This document shows positions 1-6,332 of a DNA stretch of 9,240 nucleotides, one piece after another. The notes under the pieces were generated by a model, which was not told where the DNA came from, did not search any database, and saw nothing but the letters and a program-made list of their open reading frames with translations. The stretch lies in the NCBI GenBank assembly GCA_003132865.1, contig PKYZ01000389.1, forward strand, positions 2,134-11,373, read 5' to 3'. Each line of letters begins with the position of its first letter. Position 1 is the stretch's first letter. Made by a program: the position numbers and the translations under genes. Origin of the DNA: Bryobacterales bacterium (lineage in GTDB: Bacteria; Acidobacteriota; Terriglobia; Bryobacterales; Bryobacteraceae).

Positions 1-69
1 GATCCGCCCGGCCGGCAAATCGCCTCCGGCATACAGCGCGATATCGGTTTCGAACTTCGAACAGCTCAT
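1..69 (-). CDS. Anti-sigma factor, zinc-finger type (5' end only, partial)
   Basis: Only the first 23 codons are inside the window, reading MSCSKFETDIALYAGGDLP and then GRI after one alanine. This start resembles the N-terminus of short zf-HC2 anti-sigma proteins, which begin with a Cys and an acidic helix before the HxxxCxxC zinc motif; that motif would lie beyond the window edge. The ATG overlaps the stop of the upstream ECF sigma gene as ATGA, the usual coupling of a sigma factor to its membrane or cytoplasmic anti-sigma partner. It would bind and inhibit the sigma factor until a signal releases it. The call rests on a short stretch plus context; the C-terminal sensor or membrane segment cannot be seen. 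Confidence 0.6.
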   Translation of the reverse strand, partial: MSCSKFETDIALYAGGDLPAGRI

Positions 70-626
70 GATCGCCTCCTCAACAGGCGGCCCGCGAAAT
101 CGCGGAGCTTCAGGCGCGCCGTCGAGATTTGCGAGCGCACCGTATTCTCCGAAGAACCCAGAATGCCGGCCACTTCCCGCGTGGACAGCCCTTCCACATC
201 GCGCAACACCAGCGCCGCGCGCTCCTTCTCGCCGAGGCGACCGAGGCCCCGGCGGACAATTTCCCGCTGCTGGGCGCGCTCCGCATCATGATAAGCGTCC
301 GGCTGCGGCGCTACAGGGTCCGGCACTTCCGCGAGGCCAATCGAACGGCGCCGGCCGCGCGCGATATCGCGGCAGACGTTAACGGTCACGCGGTACAGCC
401 ACGGTTCGTACCCGCGCGTTTCGTCCAGATCGCCGAGATGCTTGTAGAGCCGCAGGAAGACTTCCTGGGCGGCATCCTGGGCGTCCTGCGGGTTATTCAA
501 CAGGCGCAGCGCGACCCGGAGGACCCGACGCTCGCATTGCGACATGATCCGCTCGAAGGCAGCCAACTCGCCGGAGTTTTCCCGCGGGTAAGCGGTCATG
601 CGCAGCGCAATTCCTTCCGGCTCCAT
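66..626 (-). CDS. ECF-type RNA polymerase sigma-70 factor
   Basis: A 186-residue protein with the two-domain layout of extracytoplasmic-function sigma factors. Region 2 spans about residues 25-92 and includes DAQDAAQEVFLRLYKHL (region 2.2, core RNA polymerase binding) and the PWLYRVTVNVCRD segment (regions 2.3-2.4, -10 recognition). Region 4 spans about 118-178 with the helix-turn-helix LSTREVAGILGSSENTVRS that reads the -35 element. There is no region 3, as expected for the family. Start choice is open: the ATG at 626 has no Shine-Dalgarno, while the in-frame ATG at 599 has GGAAGGA 12 nt upstream, so the true protein may be 9 residues shorter. The stop overlaps the following gene, a likely anti-sigma factor. 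Target promoters cannot be read from the sequence; it probably controls an envelope or stress response. Confidence 0.9.
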   Translation of the reverse strand: MEPEGIALRMTAYPRENSGELAAFERIMSQCERRVLRVALRLLNNPQDAQDAAQEVFLRLYKHLGDLDETRGYEPWLYRVTVNVCRDIARGRRRSIGLAEVPDPVAPQPDAYHDAERAQQREIVRRGLGRLGEKERAALVLRDVEGLSTREVAGILGSSENTVRSQISTARLKLRDFAGRLLRRRS

Positions 627-667
627 TTCTAATAGTTATTACCGCGCGGCGCGCCGAAGCGTTGAGG

Positions 668-1569
668 CTATTTTGCGAAAGAGCCGACCAACCGGTCGAG
701 CGCGGCAGCCAGAGTTCCTTCGCCGCGCAAGTATGGCAGCCAGTATTGGTCAAGCTGCGCGTGCCCCGGCAGGCCGCGGGCCCAAAGGGCGTCGGCATAG
801 GGGTGGTGGCCGGGAACCACGAGCGAGGTGACGTAGCCGGCGGTGTAGAAGATGAGGGAGTGAAACAGTTCGCGGGGAATGTCCGCATGCAGATGTTGGG
901 CGGCGTCCTGGAGCCGCGGGATCATGGCGTCATCCCACTGGTGCATGGCTTCGTGGAAGACGGTTTCGAGGCCTTCGCTGCCAGCCATGCCGTCGTGCGT
1001 GCTGGCCATCACGATGAGGCGCCCGGCGGTCGAGTAGGCACCCGCCCGTAGCGCGCCAGCAGCGCTTGCAGCTCTTCCGTGCGCGCGCGATTCGACCGCG
1101 AATGGCGTTCCCACCAGACCTTGCGATACACGGGCGCGGCCTCCTCCAACACGGTGCGCATGTCCGCCGGTACCTTGATGCCTGCGAGCGAGGACGCATC
1201 TTCCGCGGCCGCGAGGGCATTGGCGATGGCGATGAGTCGCGGTCGAGGATTGCGTCCATCGGCGAGACGTCTTTCTGGTAGTAAGCGATGGCGCGCTCCC
1301 ATATCGCGCGGTCCTTGACGCGGAGCGATTCGAAGCCGTGCGTATCGGCCGGGGCGTTCACCACGGCGGCGCGGCGGCTATCCCGCGTGTCGTTTCGCGC
1401 GCGCCCGAGCACGTAGAGAAAGTGATGCAGGTTCACCCAAAGCGTGTTTGCGGAACGTGAATAAGGGCTTACCAGCGGATGTCTCGGGCGGGCCCGGGGC
1501 CGTTTGCGCGTGCGCGGTTCCGGCCGCCAGGAGCATAGCGGCCGCGCCGACAATCGAGTTTCTCACCAC
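668..1569 (-). pseudogene. Frameshifted secreted HExxH (putative zinc metallopeptidase) gene
   Basis: Protein-like sequence continues over about 900 bp but jumps frame three times. It starts at a GTG (1569) with a clear signal peptide, MVRNSIVGAAAMLLAAGTAH ending AQT. It shifts near 1450-1460 into a frame reading NTLWVNLHHFLYVLGRA and AIWERAIAYYQKDVSPMDAI. It shifts near 1236-1245 into LIAIANALAAAEDASSLAGI and VLEEAAPVYRKVWWERH. It shifts near 1035-1052 into GRLIVMASTHDG followed by LETVFHEAMHQWDDAM, and ends LDRLVGSFAK. HEAMH (941-955) is a HExxH zinc motif, and WVNLHHFLY is, from memory, typical of a family of secreted acidobacterial proteins of unknown role. The gene begins 3 nt after the stop of the M48 protease, so it was probably co-transcribed with it. 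Some sequence may be missing at the third junction. Sequencing error in GC-rich DNA could mimic the shifts, but three in one gene favours decay. Confidence 0.7.
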
Positions 1570-1572
1570 GGG

Positions 1573-2583
1573 TTAGTTCCGCTTCAGCGTGGGCCGGTCG
1601 CTATCGCCGTCGTCCGTCTTGTTGTTCCGATCCGCTTGCGCGCTCTGATCCACCTTTGCCGACGGCCGGGTGTGCAACACCGGACGGCCAGGGTCCTCCC
1701 GCAGCTTGAGGCGGTTACCCAGCATGATCAGGCGGGTCCGCACGTCGTGGAACTCCGAGGTGTCCACCACATACTGCGGCGTGGCCTTCAGATCCTGCTG
1801 AATCGTTTTCTGAGCGGCGCGGATGCGATCGCCGGTCATCGGGTGGGTGGAGAAGAGCTTCGAGACAGCCCCCGGCTTCTTCTTTTCCAGGGTCTGAATT
1901 CGTTCGAAGAAGCTGATGAACTCAGTCGGATCGTAGCCCGACTTGTACATGTATTGCAGACCAAGCAGATCGGCCTCGGCCTCCATGTTGCGGGAGAACT
2001 TCAGAAACCCCATCGGCAAGGCCAGCCCCACGGCTTGGCGGACCGCATAACCGGCCCATCCGCCCAAGAAGATCAACGGAATCGTGCCATAGTGGATGAG
2101 CTGGCCGCGGGTGGCCTGGCGCGTGCCGTGGCGCGCGGCCACGTGCGCGATCTCGTGCGCCAGCACGCCCGCGAGTTCGGCTTCGTTGTCGGCCTTCAGA
2201 ATCAGGCCGGTGTTGACGAACATGAAGCCGCCGGGCAAGGCGAAAGCGTTCACCTCGTCGGAATCGACGACCTTGATGGTGAAGGGCACCTTCGCGTCGG
2301 AGTTGCGCGCCACGGTCTGTACCAGGCGATTGACGTACTCCGTGACCACGGAATCGTCCACCATCTTGGCTTGGCGTTCCGTCTCCAGAGCCATCTCTTT
2401 GCCCAGGCCGATCTCCCGCTCGATCGAGTAGAAGTTGACGCCCTTGCCCACGTCGCGATTCCCGATCAGCTCGGGATCGTGTTCCGGGTTTTTGTCTTTG
2501 GCGATTGCACAAGGCGCTGCCAGCGACGCCAGTGATAGCAGTGCCAGCGATAGAAGTCCCGTCCTCTGGTAAAAGCGCTCCAT
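1573..2583 (-). CDS. M48 family zinc metalloprotease (BepA/YfgC-like), secreted
   Basis: A 336-residue peptidase. Residues 1-29 form a signal peptide (hydrophobic LLSLALLSLASLAA, probable AxA cleavage before KDKNPEHD), so the enzyme acts outside the cytoplasmic membrane. The M48 catalytic domain follows: VNAFALPGGFMFVNTGLI at 111-128, the zinc motif HEIAH at 143-147 inside LAGVLAHEIAHVAARHG, and the third-ligand helix RNMEAEADLLGLQY at 198-211. FSTHPMTGDRI at 244-254 is the usual end of the domain. The last 40 residues are polar and low in complexity. There are no TPR repeats, unlike Escherichia coli BepA, so it resembles the shorter single-domain members. Its likely role is periplasmic protein quality control. 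The start is fixed by a strong GGGAGGGG just upstream. A decayed HExxH gene follows in the same direction. Confidence 0.9.
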   Translation of the reverse strand: MERFYQRTGLLSLALLSLASLAAPCAIAKDKNPEHDPELIGNRDVGKGVNFYSIEREIGLGKEMALETERQAKMVDDSVVTEYVNRLVQTVARNSDAKVPFTIKVVDSDEVNAFALPGGFMFVNTGLILKADNEAELAGVLAHEIAHVAARHGTRQATRGQLIHYGTIPLIFLGGWAGYAVRQAVGLALPMGFLKFSRNMEAEADLLGLQYMYKSGYDPTEFISFFERIQTLEKKKPGAVSKLFSTHPMTGDRIRAAQKTIQQDLKATPQYVVDTSEFHDVRTRLIMLGNRLKLREDPGRPVLHTRPSAKVDQSAQADRNNKTDDGDSDRPTLKRN

Positions 2584-2585
2584 TT

Positions 2586-2617
2586 CCCCTCCCTAGAACG
2601 CGGATAGGGGAATTATA
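2586..2617 (-). promoter_or_regulatory. -10 box and Shine-Dalgarno for the M48 protease gene
   Basis: On the minus strand a perfect TATAAT lies at 2617-2612 and a strong GGGAGGGG at 2593-2586, two bases before the ATG. I see no good -35 at 16-18 nt spacing. A sigma-70-type start near 2605 would give a leader of about 22 nt. The ribosome site is solid; the promoter call is tentative. Confidence 0.5.
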
Positions 2618-2744
2618 CGCCATCAAGCGGCGGACCGCTATTTACCGATATTCCGAGCTTATTTCGCGATTATTGACGCGCCCCCGATCCCCTCAGCGAC
2701 TGTCATGAAATAAGTGTGTCTTGTGTCAGCAAATCCTGGCTGGG

Positions 2745-2829
2745 GTCCCCCTCTGGGGACGGCTTTCAGCCGGGTTGGACGCGCTGGAAAGCGTGCCCAA
2801 AGGGCACCCCGCAGGCAGGCTTACCTGTC
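2745..2829. repeat. Array of five consecutive GC-rich hairpins
   Basis: Five short inverted repeats lie nearly end to end. GTCCCC/GGGGAC has loop CTCT (2745-2760). CGGCT/AGCCG has loop TTC (2760-2772). A CGCGCT/AGCGTG stem with one G-U pair has loop GGAA (2780-2795). GTGCCC/GGGCAC has loop AAA (2793-2807). A GGCAGG/CCTGTC stem with one G-U pair has loop CTTA (2814-2829). Adjacent stems share a few bases, so not all can form at once. There is no T tract, so this is not a standard intrinsic terminator. It sits 18 nt past the stop of the minus-strand antitoxin gene. It could be a REP-like intergenic repeat, an mRNA-stabilising 3' structure, or the relic of a mobile repeat. Confidence 0.6.
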
Positions 2830-2846
2830 CGACTAAAAGACTCAAC

Positions 2847-3128
2847 TCACTCCGCGATCAACTCGCGGTGACGATCGAGGGCCTTCACCAAAGCCGCGGT
2901 TGGAGGAGGCGGGATCAACAGCAGCGCCGCGAATCTCTCCTGCGCTTCCCGCGAAAGGCGGATGACCTCCACGTCGGCGATAGTCTTTTGCGCGGCCTCT
3001 TGGGCGGCGGCCCCGACGAAATCGCTCACCGAGCGGCCCTGGATCTCGGCGGCGCGTCGGACAATGGCGAGAGCGCTGCGCACGATACGCGCCTGCAACC
3101 GGGCGGTTCGGTTTTGCTCATGATGCAT
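2847..3128 (-). CDS. TacA-like (DUF1778) antitoxin, apparently without its toxin
   Basis: A 93-residue protein starting MHHEQNRTARLQARI. Residues 8-50 fit the ribbon-helix-helix DNA-binding half of DUF1778/TacA antitoxins, with the family-typical AAEIQGRSVSDFVGAAAQEA. Residues 53-91 fit the toxin-neutralising tail, VEVIRLSREAQERFAALL followed by PPPPTAALVKALDRHREL. Such antitoxins usually precede a GNAT acetyltransferase toxin that blocks aminoacyl-tRNAs. Here the next gene downstream on this strand is the M48 protease, and the 264 bp between them hold only hairpins, so the toxin is missing. The frame is open up to 3458, but the extra residues antisense to the RelE gene look non-coding, so the ATG at 3128 is preferred despite lacking a clear Shine-Dalgarno. 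It faces the RelE/XRE module head to head. Confidence 0.82.
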   Translation of the reverse strand: MHHEQNRTARLQARIVRSALAIVRRAAEIQGRSVSDFVGAAAQEAAQKTIADVEVIRLSREAQERFAALLLIPPPPTAALVKALDRHRELIAE

Positions 3129-3172
3129 GGCATTTGCCGTACGTGTCAATGCTAAAGATGAGGTCGCTGATC

Positions 3173-3193
3173 TATAACACTGGGTATTATAAT
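3173..3193 (+). promoter_or_regulatory. Toxin operon -10 box overlapped by a palindromic operator
   Basis: TATAAT at 3188-3193 is a perfect -10 for the plus-strand toxin-antitoxin pair; no convincing -35 is seen. Overlapping it is an inverted repeat: TATAACAC (3173-3180), spacer TGG, GTATTATA (3184-3191), matching at 7 of 8 arm positions. A palindrome over the -10 box suits autorepression by the XRE antitoxin dimer. The -10 box overlaps the ATG at 3192, which argues that this ATG is not the toxin start. Confidence 0.55.
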
Positions 3194-3233
3194 GGCTGGA
3201 GGGCCGTGCCCGAGATATTGCTTGTGGAGGCCG

Positions 3234-3608
3234 GTGCGGATCTTTAAGAACAAGGCGTTCACGCGCTTTGCGAAGAAGGCCAACATTGGTGATGCGGCGC
3301 TCTGTCGAGCGATCAGTGACGCCGAGCGGGGTTTGATTGCGGCCGATCTCGGAGGCGGCGTGATCAAACAGCGGATCGCGCGGCCCGGACAGGGTAAATC
3401 GAGCGGGTTTCGAGTGCTGATTGTATTCAGAGCAGGCGCGCGGGCCGTCTTCGTTCACGGCTTCGCGAAGAACGAGAAGGACAACATACGGAATGACGAG
3501 TTGGTTGCCCTTCGAAAGCTCGCAACCGAGTTGCTTGCCTATAACGGCGAGGCCATGGCGCGGGCGGCCGCGTCCGGAACATTAACGGAGGTGATGTGCG
3601 ATGAATAA
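3234..3608 (+). CDS. RelE/HigB-like type II toxin
   Basis: About 124 residues from a GTG start, reading VRIFKNKAFTRFAKKANI at the N-terminus. The centre carries the family signature GGGVIKQRIARPGQGKSSGF followed by RVLIVFR, then VFVHGFAKNEKDNI and DELVALRKLA. This matches the RelE-like toxins once called DUF1044, encoded toxin-first with an XRE antitoxin. Known relatives cleave mRNA on the ribosome; that activity is inferred here. The frame is open back to an ATG at 3192, but that codon overlaps a TATAAT box, and relatives begin close to the RIFK segment, so GTG 3234 is preferred. The GGAGG at 3226-3230 lies only 3 nt from it, a short spacing. The 3' end overlaps the antitoxin start by 8 nt. 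The C-terminal tail after residue 105 is Ala/Gly-rich. Confidence 0.85.
   Translation: MRIFKNKAFTRFAKKANIGDAALCRAISDAERGLIAADLGGGVIKQRIARPGQGKSSGFRVLIVFRAGARAVFVHGFAKNEKDNIRNDELVALRKLATELLAYNGEAMARAAASGTLTEVMCDE
3587..3594 (+). promoter_or_regulatory. Strong ribosome binding site of the XRE antitoxin
   Basis: GGAGGTGA lies inside the 3' end of the toxin gene, 6 nt before the antitoxin ATG. Together with the 8-nt overlap it should give high, toxin-coupled translation of the antitoxin. Confidence 0.8.
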
Positions 3609-3918
3609 GCAATACCGTAGTCCCTTGATGGGGTCGATTCACGAGACCGCCGAAGGTCTCGATGCCGCCGGGGTCATGGACAAGCGCACCATGCGTGAGT
3701 TCGATGAGCTATGCCTTACGCCGGTGCGGCCCCTGAAGCCCAAGGAAATCCGCGCACTTCGGCTGCGCGAGGGCGCCAGCCAAGCGGTCTTCGCCCGCTA
3801 TCTCAACGTGACGACAGGTCTGGTGAGCCAGTGGGAGCGCGGCGAGAAGCATCCGCAGGGGGCTTCGTTGAAACTACTCGTTCTGGTCTCCAAGAATGGG
3901 CTTGCGGCAGTCGCATGA
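3601..3918 (+). CDS. XRE-family antitoxin (HigA/NadS-like)
   Basis: A 105-residue protein. Residues 1-43 form a variable N-terminal part beginning MNKQYRSPLMGSIHETAEGL, likely involved in toxin contact. Residues 44-100 form a Cro/C1-type helix-turn-helix: LKPKEIRALRLREGASQAVF, then ARYLNVTTGLVSQWERGEK with the family-typical VSQWERG recognition helix, then GASLKLLVLVSKNGL. It should neutralise the upstream RelE-like toxin and repress the operon, probably through the palindrome at 3173-3191. The start overlaps the toxin stop by 8 nt and has an excellent Shine-Dalgarno. Toxin-first order with an XRE antitoxin is typical of HigBA-type modules. The gene looks intact. Confidence 0.88.
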   Translation: MNKQYRSPLMGSIHETAEGLDAAGVMDKRTMREFDELCLTPVRPLKPKEIRALRLREGASQAVFARYLNVTTGLVSQWERGEKHPQGASLKLLVLVSKNGLAAVA

Positions 3919-3920
3919 CT

Positions 3921-3997
3921 GAAACCGCCTGCTTGGAGATCTCCGCCCGCCGAAGAGCGGGTCCCGGGGACCCGCGCAGACCGAGGGTCTGCCCCAC
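3921..3997. repeat. Palindrome-rich spacer with two tandem perfect hairpins
   Basis: The gap between the antitoxin stop and the convergent nagA stop holds GGAGATCTCC (3935-3944, perfect palindrome), then GCGGGTCC/GGACCCGC (8-bp stem, loop CGG, 3957-3975) and directly after it GCAGACC/GGTCTGC (7-bp stem, loop GAG, 3976-3992). It ends with TGCCCCAC (3990-3997). GAAACCGCCTGC at 3921-3932 and TGCCCCAC both recur in the hairpin near 7290. No T tract follows, so this is either an atypical bidirectional transcription barrier or a dispersed intergenic repeat. Confidence 0.6.
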
Positions 3998-4015
3998 ACC
4001 TTCCGCGTCCTCCCA

Positions 4016-5155
4016 TCAGGCTTCGTAGACCTTTTCGCCTGATACATACGTGGATTTGATGGTTATAGTTAGATCGGATTGATTAAAGTGATACTGGATT
4101 AGGTCCGCTCTCTCACCGGGGACCAAGCCAGCGGTGCGGCCCGGAACTCGCCCCGCTCGGGCGGCGTTGGTGGTGGCCATGCTTACGGCGTCGGCCAGAC
4201 TAAGTCCCGCGATGCGCATGAGATTCTCGACGCCGCGGTCCATGCGGAGCGCGGAGCCGGCCAGGCGCTCCTGACCCACCAGCATGACACGGTTGTCCGC
4301 CGTCAGCTCGACGGCCTGCTCGCCCAACTGGTAGCGTCCGGGTGGACAACCGGCGGGGGCGGCGGCGTCGGTCACCAGCACGGAGCGCGCGACCGTCTTG
4401 GCGCGCAGGGCGACCTTCAGGAAACAGGCCGGCAGATGGATGCCGTCCACAATGAAATCCGCCATCAGGCGGTCTTCCGCGAGTTGCTCCCAGAGGTAAT
4501 TGGGATGGCGCCGCATCACGGGATGCGCTCCGTTGCCCAGGTGCGTCGAGAGCGTTGCTCCCGCGCTTACGGCATCCGCGATTTGCTGCCCCGACGCACT
4601 GGTATGGCCGATGCTGACCACCACTCCTTCGGCGGTGACGGCTTCGATATAACGGACAGACTGCGGCCAATCGGGCGCCAGGGTCACGATGCGGACCTGG
4701 TTGCCGGTAGCCTCCTGCCAGCGGCGGAATTCGCCGAGATCCGGCGGGCGCACCCAGCGGCGCGGATGTGCGCCGCGCGGGCCATCGTCCGGCGAGATGT
4801 GCGGGCCTTCCACGTGGAAGCCATCGATGGCGGCGCCTTCGCGCAGCGTCTCCTTGGCGCACCTGAGGTTGCGCAGGGCGCCCAGCATGTCAGCCGGCGA
4901 GCCGGTGATAACGGTGGGATAGAAGCGCGTGACCCCGGTGGCGACGAGGCTGCGGATGGAGCGCGCGATCTGTTCCAAAGTGCATTTGGGATCGTTAAAG
5001 TCCACGCCGAGAAAGCCGTTCACCTGCAGATCGATGAACCCCGGACTGAGATAGAGTCCGCCGGATTGGTTCACAGGCTCGACAGCGGAGATCGTGCTAT
5101 CGAAGGTCACCCGGACTGGAGTTCCGCCGAAAGTTTCAATTCCAATACAATTCAT
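4016..5155 (-). CDS. nagA: N-acetylglucosamine-6-phosphate deacetylase
   Basis: A 379-residue amidohydrolase, the usual NagA length. It removes acetate from GlcNAc-6-phosphate in the cytoplasm, giving GlcN-6-phosphate for glycolysis or wall precursor synthesis (chitin and peptidoglycan sugar use). Motifs in order: PGFIDLQVNG at 38-47 (the Q-x-N form, as in the single-zinc Escherichia coli enzyme rather than H-x-H); FHVEGPHIS at 113-121 with metal ligand Glu116; SIGHTSAS at 181-188 with His184; STHLGNGAHP at 203-212 with His205; VDGIHLP at 236-242; VTDAAAPAG at 261-269 with catalytic Asp263; LAGSALRMDRGVENLM at 298-313. All key residues are present. No nagB, transporter or regulator lies beside it. 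There is no clear Shine-Dalgarno; a TATAAA box sits 11 nt before the ATG. It converges on the toxin-antitoxin pair. Confidence 0.93.
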   Translation of the reverse strand: MNCIGIETFGGTPVRVTFDSTISAVEPVNQSGGLYLSPGFIDLQVNGFLGVDFNDPKCTLEQIARSIRSLVATGVTRFYPTVITGSPADMLGALRNLRCAKETLREGAAIDGFHVEGPHISPDDGPRGAHPRRWVRPPDLGEFRRWQEATGNQVRIVTLAPDWPQSVRYIEAVTAEGVVVSIGHTSASGQQIADAVSAGATLSTHLGNGAHPVMRRHPNYLWEQLAEDRLMADFIVDGIHLPACFLKVALRAKTVARSVLVTDAAAPAGCPPGRYQLGEQAVELTADNRVMLVGQERLAGSALRMDRGVENLMRIAGLSLADAVSMATTNAARAGRVPGRTAGLVPGERADLIQYHFNQSDLTITIKSTYVSGEKVYEA

Positions 5156-5166
5156 GCGGGCTCTGC

Positions 5167-5193
5167 TTTATACACAGGATAGCCACAGTGCAA
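5167..5193 (-). promoter_or_regulatory. Possible nagA promoter
   Basis: On the minus strand TTGCAC (5193-5188) and TATAAA (5172-5167) are separated by 15 nt, shorter than ideal. The -10 box ends 11 nt before the ATG, giving a leader of only about 5 nt. The rest of the 217-bp gap to ilvE shows a 7-bp inverted repeat AGGTAGC/GCTACCT (5341-5373, 19-nt loop) over the ilvE stop and nothing else that I recognise. Confidence 0.35.
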
Positions 5194-5372
5194 TGCTGCC
5201 AAGCGCAAGATTTTGCAACCCCATAAAGTTGTTGAAAAGGGCCGCAAAACTAAAATTCTCTCTGGCAATCGCCGGCGCGCATACGCTAAAAATAGATAGT
5301 CCATCGGCTGCGGCGCATCCTGGAAAGCAAATCTCGGGGGAGGTAGCCTTCCGGGGTGTGCGCGCAGCTACC

Positions 5373-6320
5373 TTACTTGTCAACACCCACTGGCTGTCGC
5401 GCGTGCACCGGCGACAGCCATCCATAGCGGTCCGGTACGGCGCCGCCGATCAGGGCAAAGAACTCCTTTTGCAACTTCTCCGTGATGGGGCCGCGATGGC
5501 CCTTGCCGACAGGGATGCGGTCGACGGAGCGAATGGGCGTGATCTCCGCGGCGGTTCCGGTAAAGAACACCTCGTCGGCGATGTAGAGCATCTCGCGCGG
5601 CACGATGGTTTCAACCACCGGGATATCGAGATCCTGGGCCAGGCGCAGAACGCTGTCGCGCGTGATGCCGGGCAGCACCGAGGCGCCCAGCGGCGGCGTG
5701 TGGAGGCGGCCGTCGCGGACGAGGAAGATATTCTCGCCGGATCCCTCGCTGACGTAGCCTGCTTCGTCGAGCGCGATGCCTTCCGCGTAGCCGTTGGTGA
5801 GGGCTTCCATTTTGATGAGCTGCGAATTCATATAATTGGCGCCGGCCTTGGCCAGCGAGGGCAAGGTATTGGGAGCGATGCGCTTCCAGCTTGAGACGCA
5901 CACGTCGACGCCGCCGGCGAGGGCTTCTTCGCCCAGATATTTGCCCCAGAGCCAGCAGGCCAGGTAGACATCCACCGGATTGTTGAGCGGGTTCACGCCG
6001 ATGTCGCCATAGGCGCGGATGGCGATGGGGCGGATGTAGCAGGATTCCATATCGTTGACGCGGACCAGTTCCTGCATGGTCTCGGCGAGCTCTTCGCGCG
6101 TGTAGCCGAGATCCATGCGGTAGATTTTGGCGGAATCCGCCAGGCGCCGCACGTGGTCGCGCAGGCGGAAGATGGCGGGGCCGGCGGGCGTGGCATAGCA
6201 ACGTATGCCTTCGAAGACGCTGCTTCCGTAGCTCACCACGTGGGACAGGACATGGATGGTGGCCTGTTCCCATGGTATGAAACGTCCGTTGTGCCAGATT
6301 CGTTGGGTGGGCGTCAGCAT
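5373..6320 (-). CDS. ilvE: Branched-chain amino acid aminotransferase
   Basis: A 315-residue PLP fold-type IV enzyme, the normal size for IlvE. It exchanges the amino group between glutamate and the keto acids of leucine, isoleucine and valine, the last step of their synthesis. Signature segments: [20 protein letters not shown] at 8-27, [12 protein letters not shown] at 31-42, [17 protein letters not shown] at 95-111, [14 protein letters not shown] at 155-168 with the PLP-binding Lys158, [20 protein letters not shown] at 180-199 with Glu192, [10 protein letters not shown] at 216-225, and [12 protein letters not shown] at 252-263. D-amino-acid transaminase or aminodeoxychorismate lyase belong to the same fold, but the FEGIR and RPIAIRAYG segments favour IlvE. 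It stands alone, not in an ilv/leu operon. There is no Shine-Dalgarno; a TATAAT lies exactly 6 nt before the ATG. Confidence 0.93.
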   Translation of the reverse strand: MLTPTQRIWHNGRFIPWEQATIHVLSHVVSYGSSVFEGIRCYATPAGPAIFRLRDHVRRLADSAKIYRMDLGYTREELAETMQELVRVNDMESCYIRPIAIRAYGDIGVNPLNNPVDVYLACWLWGKYLGEEALAGGVDVCVSSWKRIAPNTLPSLAKAGANYMNSQLIKMEALTNGYAEGIALDEAGYVSEGSGENIFLVRDGRLHTPPLGASVLPGITRDSVLRLAQDLDIPVVETIVPREMLYIADEVFFTGTAAEITPIRSVDRIPVGKGHRGPITEKLQKEFFALIGGAVPDRYGWLSPVHARQPVGVDK

Positions 6321-6326
6321 GGCTTA

Positions 6327-6332
6327 ATTATA
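6327..6332 (-). promoter_or_regulatory. ilvE -10 box, probable leaderless start
   Basis: Perfect TATAAT on the minus strand, followed by TAAGCC and then the ATG at 6320. With usual spacing transcription would begin at the A of the start codon, so the mRNA would be leaderless. No Shine-Dalgarno is present, which fits. No clear -35 is visible. Confidence 0.5.

Noticed and set aside
1504..2535. 343-codon open frame on the plus strand
   Set aside because: It is antisense to the M48 protease, whose motifs, signal peptide and ribosome site are unambiguous. The plus-strand frame has no recognisable domain and is a by-product of high GC at third positions.
2721..3155. 144-codon plus-strand frame over the hairpin array
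   Set aside because: It is antisense to the DUF1778 gene and its first third is hairpin DNA; no protein signal.
3129..3458. N-terminal extension of the TacA-like antitoxin by 110 codons
   Set aside because: The extension lies antisense to the RelE-like toxin, has no family similarity, and known DUF1778 proteins start near RxxRLxARI.
3957..3992. Intrinsic terminator between the convergent antitoxin and nagA genes
   Set aside because: The two stems are strong, but no run of T follows on either strand, so it is listed as a repeat rather than a terminator.
4436..5182. 248-codon open frame on the plus strand
   Set aside because: It is antisense to nagA, which carries all catalytic motifs. The translation is His/Arg/Asp-rich with no family resemblance.
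5168..5425. 85-codon minus-strand frame between ilvE and nagA
   Set aside because: It overlaps the ilvE 3' end in another frame. The hydrophobic C-terminal stretch is suggestive, but there is no start site or family support.
5094..5894. 266-codon open frame on the plus strand
   Set aside because: It runs antisense across ilvE and the nagA-ilvE gap; there is no domain, and the ilvE frame is certain.
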